A stretch of 5,070 bases of DNA, taken from NCBI RefSeq assembly GCF_000720325.1, contig NZ_JOJM01000203.1, positions 1-5,070 of the forward strand, given 5' to 3'. Shown here piece after piece: positions 1 through 5,070 of the stretch. The notes under the pieces were generated by a model, which saw only the letters and a list, made by a program, of their open reading frames with translations, was not told where the DNA came from and ran no database searches. Positions within the stretch are counted from its first letter, which is position 1; every line of letters starts with the position of its first letter. The position numbers and the translations under genes were made by a program. Origin of the DNA: Streptomyces sp. NRRL B-1347 (lineage in GTDB: Bacteria; Actinomycetota; Actinomycetes; Streptomycetales; Streptomycetaceae).

Positions 1-1684
1 GACTGGCGAGCACCAGGCCCCGCACCCCGTGCCGGACGACCAGATGCCGAGCCACCAGAGCGCCCAGCGACCCGCCACCCGAGACCAACACAGTGCCCTC
101 CGACCCGAACACCACCGGACTCTCCGGTACTTGATCGACGACGCGAGCCAGCCTCGGCACGGAGAGAGTCGCTCCACGCACGGCCACTTGGGGTTCGCCG
201 GTGGCAAGGGCCGGTCCCAGTAGGGATGCCAGGCCCTCCTGGGATGCCGGGTCGGTGTCGAGGAGGACGATCCGGTCCGGGTTCTCGGCCTGCGCGGCCC
301 GCACCAGACCCCACACGGCGGCCCCCGCGGGATCCAGCACCGCGTCCTCACCCGCAGACACCGCGCCCCGCGTCACCACCACAAGGCGTGACTCCTCAAG
401 CCCGGCCCCGGCCAGCCACGCCTGGACCACCGCCAACACCCGGGAGGTCAGGGCCAGTACCGCGTCCGCGCCATCGTCTCCGACCGCTTCCAGGACGGCC
501 ACCGGCGGAACCGTCGGGCTCCCTGCGAGGGCCGCCACCTCGGCCGCGGTGGCCACGGCCGCCCATGGCGGCGCGGGCTCCCGCACCTGGGCCGGGGGCA
601 GCTCGGTCCAGTCCACGTGGAACAGCGAGTCGGCGACCGCCCCGTCCGTCGCCGCCCCCAACTGGTCCGCCGACACCGGCCGGGACACCAGGGAGTCCAT
701 CGTGACGACCAGGCCACCGGTCTCGTCGGCAGCCTGTACGGCCAGTGCGTCCGGCCCGCACGGAGCGATGCGTACGCGCAGCGCCGAAGCTCCCGCGGCG
801 TGCAGCACCAGGCCGTTCCACGCGAACGCGAGGATCGGTTCCCCGGAGTCCTCCGCCGTCGGATCCGCCGCGGCGGCGAACGTCCCCGCCTGGAGGGCGG
901 CGTCGAGCAGCGCGGGGTGGATGCCGTACCTGCCCGCCTCCTTGCGCTGCTCCTCGGGCAGCGCGACCTCCGCGAACACCTCGTCGCCGCGCCGCCACGC
1001 GGCCCGCACCCCCTGGAACGCGGGCCCGTAGCCGAAACCACGCGCGACCAGACCGTCGTAGAAGTCGCTCGCCTCCACCTCGACCTTCCGGGCGCCGGGC
1101 GGCGGCCAGGCGGCGAAGTCGTACTCCCGCACCTCCGCGGGTGTCGCTTGCGATGCCGTCAGGAGTCCGGTGGCGTGCCGCGTCCATGCGTCGGCAGGGC
1201 CGGCGTCCGCGCGCTGGGAGTACACCTCGACCGTGCGCGCACCGCTCTCACCCGGTGCGCCCACCGCGATCTGCATACGGACCCCACCATGCTCGGGCAC
1301 GACCAGTGGGGCCTCGATCACCAGCTCTTCCAGGACCCCGCAGCCGGCCTCGTCACCGGCCCGTACCGCCAACTCCACGAGCCCTGTGCCCGGCAGGATC
1401 ACCACACCACCGACGGCGTGATCGGCCAGCCAGGGGTGCGAGCGCAGCGAGAGCCGGGACGTGAAGACAAGGCTGTCGGAGTGCGGCAGCCGCACCACCG
1501 CGCCCAACAGCGGATGTTCGGCGGGAGTCTGGCCCAGCGACGCCGCGTCGGATGCCGACTCCCCCGGCTTGAGCCAGTAGTGCTGATGGTCGAAGGCGTA
1601 CGTCGGCAGCGCCACGCGCCCCGACGCGGTCCCCGTGGGCACGATCGCGGACCAGTCCACGCACCGGCCTCCTGCACCCAACCG
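1..1684 (-). CDS. PKS segment: dehydratase and ketoreductase N-terminal part, runs off the window edge
   Basis: The frame opens after an in-frame TAG at 1685-1687 and stays open to position 1. It starts in the post-AT linker ([27 protein letters not shown]). The dehydratase spans about 1520-665. It removes water from the beta-hydroxy chain and has His89 in [10 protein letters not shown] (codon 1418-1420, the HxxxGxxxxP motif), GYGPAF near 1020, and Asp261 in [10 protein letters not shown] (codon 902-904). Its length is normal, so no deletion is suspected here. From [11 protein letters not shown] (about 620) comes the structural half of the KR, and at 62-82 the NADPH-binding loop of the catalytic half. 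There is no room for an enoylreductase between the two KR halves. The nucleotide loop reads [15 protein letters not shown], one residue shorter than the usual TGGTGGLG. The KR Ser/Tyr and the ACP lie outside the window, so KR type and activity cannot be judged. Confidence 0.87.
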
Positions 1685-2205
1685 CTAGTGACGGTCGAGT
1701 AGAACGGCACGGCCGGAGCCTGCGCGCTCACCCCGGTCAGCGCCTCGGCGAGGGTGTCCCGGATATCTTCGACGTGGCGGGTGTGCGAGGCGTAGTCCAC
1801 GGCCACGCGCCTCACTCGTACGCCGTCACCGGAGAGCTCCCGCAGGGCCTCGTCCAAGGCCTCGGCGTCACCAGCGACCACGACGGAGGACGGCCCGTTC
1901 ACGGCCGCGACCTCGACCCTCTCGGCCCACGGCTCCAGACGCCCGGCCACTTCCTGCGGACCTAGGGCGACCGACGCCATGCCCCCACGCCCCGCCAGCC
2001 GCGCCGCGATCGCCTGACTCCGCAACGCCACCACCCGCACCGCATCCTCAAGCGACAACGCACCCGCCACACAAGCCGCCGCGATCTCACCCTGCGAGTG
2101 CCCAAGCACCGCATCCGGCTTCACACCCACGGACGCCCACACCGAAGCCAGCCCCACCATCACCGCAAAGCTCGCGGGCTGCACCACATCCACCCGCTCG
2201 CACAC
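1399..2205 (-). CDS. PKS segment: acyltransferase core, methylmalonyl-CoA type, C-terminus missing
   Basis: Residues 1-182 (to about 1660) are acyltransferase, which loads the extender unit onto the [18 protein letters not shown] opens the homology. GHSQGE holds the nucleophilic Ser37 (codon 2095-2097), and YASH at residues 138-141 (1783-1794) holds the catalytic His141. GHSQG with YASH is the usual signature of methylmalonyl-CoA ATs; malonyl types usually have HAFH. After [13 protein letters not shown] the normal AT C-terminus (YWYRNLR and HPVL motifs) and post-AT linker are absent. From about 1660 to the stop at 1399 this frame only reads out-of-frame DH sequence, so residues 183-268 are not a real domain. 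The GTG at 2205 is simply the first start-like codon in the frame and has no independent support as a real start. The fragment belongs to the same gene as its neighbours. Confidence 0.82.
   Translation of the reverse strand: MCERVDVVQPASFAVMVGLASVWASVGVKPDAVLGHSQGEIAAACVAGALSLEDAVRVVALRSQAIAARLAGRGGMASVALGPQEVAGRLEPWAERVEVAAVNGPSSVVVAGDAEALDEALRELSGDGVRVRRVAVDYASHTRHVEDIRDTLAEALTGVSAQAPAVPFYSTVTSGWVQEAGAWTGPRSCPRGPRRGAWRCRRTPSTISTTGSSRGSRHPTRRRWARLPPNIRCWARWCGCRTPTALSSRPGSRCARTPGWPITPSVVW
1655..1687 (-). other. Disruption junction 3: AT C-terminus and post-AT linker missing
   Basis: [13 protein letters not shown] in the AT frame is followed at once by [11 protein letters not shown] in the DH frame, which has a TAG at 1685-1687 just upstream. 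The AT C-terminal motifs (YWYRNLR, HPVL) and most of the linker, about 85-90 residues by family layout, are not in any frame here. Confidence 0.8.
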
Positions 2206-3815
2206 TCAGCGACCCGCTCAGCGAACACCGGGGAGGAGTCGAGCAGTTCACGCCCCATCCCCGCCCACTGCGAACCCTGCCCCGGAAACACCAGCACGAG
2301 GCCGCCCGGCTCACCTGAACCGGCGACGCTCCCGGACACGACGTCCGGGCCGCTCTCGCCCCGCGCCAGCGCCCCCAGCCCGGCGAGTGCGTCCTCGGCC
2401 GAGCCCGCCACGACCACCGCGCGGTCGTCCAGCAGCGCCCGGCCCGACACCAGCGCCCCGGCCACACCCGCCAACGACACCTCACCGGCGGTTTCGACGC
2501 GTGCCGCGAGGCGCGCGGCCTGTCCCGAGAGCGCCGCGTGGCCACGCGCCGACACAACCAGCGGCACCACACTCGACGACCCGCTCTCCTCGGGGACCGG
2601 CTCCTCGGAGACCGGCTCCTCGGGGACCTCCTCCAGGATCAGATGCGCGTTCGTTCCGCTCACGCCGAACGAGGACACCCCGGCCCGGCGCGGGCGAGCG
2701 TCACGAGGCCACGCGCGCGCCTCCGTCAGGAGCTCGACCGCGCCCGCCGACCAGTCCACTTCAGTCGTGGGCTCCTGGACGTGCAGGGTCGGCGGCATGA
2801 CGCCGTGGCGCAGCGCCTGCACCATTTTGATCACGCTGCCCACACCGGCGGCGGCCTGGGTGTGCCCGATGTTCGACTTCAACGAGCCGAGCCAGAGCGG
2901 CTGCTGTGGGTCCCGCCCCTTCCCGTACGTCGCCAGGAGCGCCTGGGCCTCGATCGGATCGCCGAGGGACGTCCCCGTGCCGTGGCCCTCCACCACGTCC
3001 ACGTCGGACGGGGACAGGTCCGCGTTCGCCAGGGCCCGGCGGATCACCCGCTGTTGGGAGGGGCCGTTGGGGGCGGTGAGGCCGTTGGAGGCGCCGTCCT
3101 GGTTCACCGCGCTGCCCCGGAGCACCGCGAGGACGCGGTGGCCGCGTTCCCGGGCCACCGAGAGGCGTTCGAGCAGGACCACGCCCGCGCCCTCGGCGAG
3201 GCCCATGCCGTCGGCGCCGTCCGCGAACGCCTTGCACCGCCCGTCCGTGGCCAGGCCCCGCTGCCGGGAGAACGCCACGAAGTTGCCGGGCGTGGCCATG
3301 ACCATCGCACCACCGGCCAGGGCCATCGAACAGTCGCCGTTCCGCAAGGCCTGCGCGGCCAGATGGATCGCCACGAGCGACGACGAGCACGCCGTGTCGA
3401 CGGTGACCGCCGGGCCCTCGAAGCCGAACACGTACGACACCCGGCCCGACGCCACGCTCGGCGTCGCGCCCGTGCCCGCGAAGCCCTCCGACTCCGGCGT
3501 CACCACCCCGGCACCGGCTCCGTACCCCTGGCTGGACACACCGGAGAACACCCCGACGTCGGTGCCCTTCAACGACAGAGGATCGATGCCCGCATCCTCC
3601 AGCGCCTCCCACGAGGTCTCCAGGAGCAGCCGCTGCTGCGGGTCCATCGCCATCGCCTCGCGCGGCGAGATGCCGAAGAACCCCGCGTCGAAGAGCCCCG
3701 CCCCGCGCAGGAATCCACCCTGCCGCGTGTACGACGTACCGGCGTGATCAGGATCCGGGTCGAACAGACCCTCCAGGTCCCAGCCCCGGTCGTCCGGGAA
3801 ATCGAGCCACTGAAC
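2160..3815 (-). CDS. PKS segment: ketosynthase (N-terminus missing), KS-AT linker and first part of acyltransferase
   Basis: This open frame of 551 residues follows an in-frame TGA at 3816-3818 and has no start codon of its own before the KS homology. It begins [20 protein letters not shown], which normally lies about 40-45 residues into a KS; the usual opening (EPIAIVGMACRFPGG type) is missing. KS condenses the incoming chain with the extender unit. The active-site Cys143 is in DTACSSSL (codon 3387-3389), with His278 in EGHGTGTS (2982-2984) and His318 in [12 protein letters not shown] (2862-2864), so the catalytic triad is complete. [18 protein letters not shown] closes the KS near 2635. An Ala/Glu-rich KS-AT linker follows, then the AT opening [12 protein letters not shown] near 2280. 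AT homology ends at ERVAEC (about 2203), and the frame runs out of homology to a stop at 2160-2162. The CSSSL cysteine marks an elongating KS rather than a KSQ decarboxylase. Confidence 0.88.
   Translation of the reverse strand, partial: VQWLDFPDDRGWDLEGLFDPDPDHAGTSYTRQGGFLRGAGLFDAGFFGISPREAMAMDPQQRLLLETSWEALEDAGIDPLSLKGTDVGVFSGVSSQGYGAGAGVVTPESEGFAGTGATPSVASGRVSYVFGFEGPAVTVDTACSSSLVAIHLAAQALRNGDCSMALAGGAMVMATPGNFVAFSRQRGLATDGRCKAFADGADGMGLAEGAGVVLLERLSVARERGHRVLAVLRGSAVNQDGASNGLTAPNGPSQQRVIRRALANADLSPSDVDVVEGHGTGTSLGDPIEAQALLATYGKGRDPQQPLWLGSLKSNIGHTQAAAGVGSVIKMVQALRHGVMPPTLHVQEPTTEVDWSAGAVELLTEARAWPRDARPRRAGVSSFGVSGTNAHLILEEVPEEPVSEEPVPEESGSSSVVPLVVSARGHAALSGQAARLAARVETAGEVSLAGVAGALVSGRALLDDRAVVVAGSAEDALAGLGALARGESGPDVVSGSVAGSGEPGGLVLVFPGQGSQWAGMGRELLDSSPVFAERVAECASGWMWCSPRALR
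2195..2212 (-). other. Disruption junction 2: deletion with frame change in the AT N-terminal region
   Basis: FAERVAEC in the KS frame runs directly into ERVDVVQPA in the AT frame. The usual stretch between them (the VDWSL...VLRG region, roughly 25 residues) is absent. GAGCGGGT occurs on both sides of the join (ERV codons), which could have guided a deletion or misled an assembler. Confidence 0.78.
2586..2630 (-). repeat. Three 15-bp repeats in the KS-AT linker
   Basis: Three 15-bp units (2586-2600, 2601-2615, 2616-2630) differ by only a few bases and encode the [12 protein letters not shown] stretch just after the KS end. The repeat is in frame and lies in a part of the linker that varies in length between PKS modules, so it is probably neutral. 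Confidence 0.75.
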
Positions 3816-3818
3816 TCA
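3798..3818 (-). other. Disruption junction 1: docking domain and KS N-terminus missing
   Basis: Sequence passes within a few codons from the gene start (GTG at 3808-3810) to FPDDRGWD of the KS. The two are out of phase by one base. Missing by family comparison are an N-terminal docking domain (about 30 residues) and the first 40 or so KS residues. The exact breakpoint cannot be placed from this sequence alone. Confidence 0.75.
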
Positions 3819-3824
3819 GCTCCC
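3808..3824 (-). promoter_or_regulatory. Ribosome binding site and GTG start of the second PKS gene
   Basis: GGGAG at 3820-3824 sits nine bases before a GTG at 3808-3810. No other ATG, GTG or TTG occurs on the minus strand between the upstream stop (3951) and this point, so this is the natural start by elimination. The KS frame is not in phase with this GTG and has a TGA at 3816-3818. The first codons (GTG GCT CG) may be the true N-terminus, cut off right after them by a deletion. Confidence 0.65.
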
Positions 3825-3886
3825 AGGAATTCGATGTGTGCGATGGCGGTGGAGTGGATGCGGGTCGGTCGACGCGCCGTACGGGC

Positions 3887-3960
3887 CCTGCTCAGTCGGG
3901 GCGGGGCCTGGTCAGTCGGGGCGGGTCCTGCTCAGTCGGGCGGGGTCTGGTCAGTCGAGC
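3887..3960. repeat. Tandem repeat of about 20 bp, nearly four copies, starting at the stop codon of the upstream PKS
   Basis: Three 20-bp units (3887-3906, 3907-3926, 3927-3946) share the plus-strand pattern CCTGsTCAGTCGGGGCGGGk, with small changes. A fourth, partial and degenerate copy (3947-3960) covers the TGA of the upstream gene. Each unit carries CGACTGA on the minus strand, so the gene end (GAC TGA) has been copied into the gap, giving stops in more than one frame because 20 is not a multiple of 3. The plus strand has repeated runs of three to four G. I see no inverted repeat that would make it a standard terminator. Confidence 0.85.
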
Positions 3961-5070
3961 CGGTCGAAGATCGCGAACAGCTCCTCGTCGCTCGCGTTTT
4001 CGAGATCGTCTTCGCTCGTGCCCGCGGCGTCCGGTGCCGCGTCCCGGCCTCCCGCCGCCTCAGCGGCCTCGGCGGCCTCGGCGGCCTTCAGCAGTTCCCG
4101 CAGGCGTACGGTGATCCGGCCCCGGGCCTCCTCGTCGCCCGCCGCCGATTCGATGGCCGCCTCCAGTCCGGCGAGCCCGGCGAGGACCGGGTCCGCGGGG
4201 GACGCGCTGTCGACGGCGATTTCGCCGAGCAGGTACGCCGACAGGGCGACCGGGGTCGGATGGTCGAAGACCAGGGTGGCGGGCAGCTTCAGGCCGGTCG
4301 TCTCGCGCAGCCGGTTGCGCAGCTCCACCGCCGTGAGCGAGTCGAACCCGGCTTCGTTGAACGCCGTGTCCGGCCGTACGCTCCCCGGCCCGGTGTGGCC
4401 GAGCACCACCGCGGCCTGGGCGCGCACCAGGTCGAGCAGGAATTTCCTACGCTCCGCGGCGGCGAGCCCGGCCAGCCGTTCGGCCAGCTGCCGGTGATCG
4501 CCGCCGGTGCCTCCCGCCGCCCGTGCCGGTTGCCGGGCCGCGCGGACGAGACCGCGCAGCAGGGGCGGTACCCCGCCGCCGGCCGCCGCGTCCGCACGCG
4601 CATCGCGCAGGTCGAGCTTGACCGGCACCAGCAGCGCCCGCCCGGACGCCAGGGCGGCGTCGAACAGCTCCAGGCCTTCGCTGGACTTGAGCGCCAGGAC
4701 TCCCCCGCGCCCTTCACGCCGGCTCATCCGCGCCCTGGTGAGGTCGTCGATGGTGTCCGCCATGCCGGTGGTCTGCTCCCACGGGCCCCAGGCGAGCGAG
4801 AGACCGGGCAGACCCGCCGCCCGCCGCTGCGCCATCAACCCGTCCAGGAACGCGTTCGCCGCCGCATAACCACCACTGCCCGCACCCATGAACACAGACG
4901 AAGCCGACGAATAGACGACGAACGCACGCAGATCCAGGCCCCGCGTCAGCTCGTCCAGATGCCGCACCGCATCCACCTTCGGCGCGAACACCCGCTCCAG
5001 GCGCTCCGGAGACAGCGCCCCGATCACACCGGCGTCAAAGACACCCGCCGTGTGGACGACACCCGTGAGT
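3951..5070 (-). CDS. Modular type I polyketide synthase, C-terminal part (KR-ACP-docking domain), 5' end outside the window
   Basis: This is the end of a large cytosolic PKS protein; 372 residues are visible. The frame is open from the window edge, so the real start lies upstream. Residues 1-110 are the C-terminal half of a ketoreductase, which reduces the beta-keto group with NADPH. The catalytic set is visible: Lys31 (APKVDA), Ser55 (YSSAS, codon 4905-4907) and Tyr68 (GGYAAANAF, codon 4866-4868). The SLAWGPW motif follows. About 205-285 is an ACP with the phosphopantetheine serine Ser244 in GFDSLTAVEL (codon 4338-4340). About 286-372 is a C-terminal docking domain ending DLENASDEELFAIFDRLD, a usual class 1-type tail that pairs with the N-terminus of the next PKS subunit. 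The stop is TGA at 3951-3953. The KR fingerprint is atypical: HTAGVFDAG replaces the LDD motif of B-type KRs, and the A-type Trp is Phe, so stereochemistry is not assigned. Family assignment is very secure. Confidence 0.95.
   Translation of the reverse strand, partial: LTGVVHTAGVFDAGVIGALSPERLERVFAPKVDAVRHLDELTRGLDLRAFVVYSSASSVFMGAGSGGYAAANAFLDGLMAQRRAAGLPGLSLAWGPWEQTTGMADTIDDLTRARMSRREGRGGVLALKSSEGLELFDAALASGRALLVPVKLDLRDARADAAAGGGVPPLLRGLVRAARQPARAAGGTGGDHRQLAERLAGLAAAERRKFLLDLVRAQAAVVLGHTGPGSVRPDTAFNEAGFDSLTAVELRNRLRETTGLKLPATLVFDHPTPVALSAYLLGEIAVDSASPADPVLAGLAGLEAAIESAAGDEEARGRITVRLRELLKAAEAAEAAEAAGGRDAAPDAAGTSEDDLENASDEELFAIFDRLD
4057..4083 (-). repeat. Three 9-bp repeats encoding Ala-Ala-Glu in the docking linker
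   Basis: Three near-identical units (plus strand GCCTCGGCG, with one A variant) encode the AEAAEAAEAA stretch between the RLRELL helix and the final docking helix. It is a simple slippage-prone repeat that lengthens an alpha-helical or flexible linker. It keeps the reading frame, so it should be tolerated. Confidence 0.75.

Larger units (their letters stand above)
1..3810 (-). pseudogene. Modular type I polyketide synthase, first module KS-AT-DH-KR, disrupted at three places and cut by the window edge
   Basis: Joined across frames, this is one PKS extension module in the standard order ketosynthase, acyltransferase, dehydratase, ketoreductase. It follows directly after the docking tail of the upstream subunit, so it should be the loading end of the next protein in the assembly line. 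From the GTG at 3810 the frame ends at a TGA (3748-3750) after only 20 codons. KS lies in a second frame (3815-2160), most of AT in a third (2205-1660), and DH-KR in another shift (1684-1). At each change, conserved sequence is absent: the docking domain plus KS N-terminus, about 25 residues of AT, and about 85-90 residues of AT C-terminus and linker. These sizes are my estimates from the family layout. Single-base errors would shift the frame without removing homology, so these are real or assembly deletions. Catalytic residues elsewhere look intact, which fits recent damage or an assembly fault rather than long decay. Confidence 0.8.

Noticed and set aside
396..1187. Minus-strand open frames at 396-1187 and 448-1041 that could be taken as genes
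   Set aside because: They are alternative frames of the DH-KR coding sequence, Arg/Gly-rich and without motifs, while the true frame contains the DH catalytic motifs.
2098..3747. Long plus-strand open frame of 549 codons opposite the KS, and other long plus-strand frames
   Set aside because: The translations are low-complexity, rich in Arg, Pro, Ser and Ala, and lack domains. The minus strand at the same place encodes unmistakable KS motifs.
3827..3832. EcoRI site (GAATTC) near the damaged start, suggesting a cloning junction
   Set aside because: A single 6-bp site is expected by chance and there is no vector sequence around it. The break in homology falls about 15-30 bases away.
3887..3960. 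CRISPR array or rho-independent terminator in the intergenic repeats
   Set aside because: Units are contiguous 20-mers without spacers, and there is no clear stem-loop followed by a T run.
1..5070. A novel or previously undescribed biological system
   Set aside because: All coding content matches canonical modular type I PKS domains in the usual order. Nothing outside that family is supported.

Overview
The window is GC-rich throughout, with strong G/C bias at codon third positions. It carries modular type I polyketide synthase (PKS) genes, all read from the minus strand. This points to an actinomycete, most likely Streptomyces or a close relative, and the window lies inside a polyketide biosynthetic cluster. 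I do not recognise the specific product, so no gene symbols are given. The long plus-strand open frames are typical GC-rich shadows of the minus-strand genes.

Reading in the direction of transcription (high to low coordinates): 5070-3951 is the intact 3' end of one PKS gene. It encodes the C-terminal half of a ketoreductase (KR), an acyl carrier protein (ACP) and a C-terminal docking domain. Positions 3950-3811 are a 140-bp gap that contains 20-bp tandem repeats starting at the stop codon. A GTG with a good ribosome binding site at 3810 is the only ATG, GTG or TTG on the minus strand between the stop and the next PKS homology. Positions 3810-1 encode the first module of the next PKS protein, in the order KS-AT-DH-KR. 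The AT looks methylmalonyl-specific, there is no enoylreductase, and the end of the KR and the ACP lie beyond the window edge.

The second gene is not intact as written. It is broken at three places: the docking domain/KS N-terminus, the AT N-terminus and the AT C-terminus plus post-AT linker. At each place a block of expected PKS sequence is missing and the reading frame changes. Outside these junctions the catalytic motifs of KS, AT and DH are all present. The module is therefore either a recently damaged pseudogene or, in my view more likely, an assembly in which short stretches were dropped.

If the module were whole, the upstream protein would pass its chain across the docking interface to this KS. 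The module would add a methylmalonyl-derived extender, reduce the ketone (if the KR works) and dehydrate, leaving an alpha-methyl double bond. I see no RNA genes, CRISPR arrays, mobile elements or convincing terminators. I also see no new type of system: the noteworthy content is the disruption pattern, the repeats at the gene junction and some KR motif oddities.
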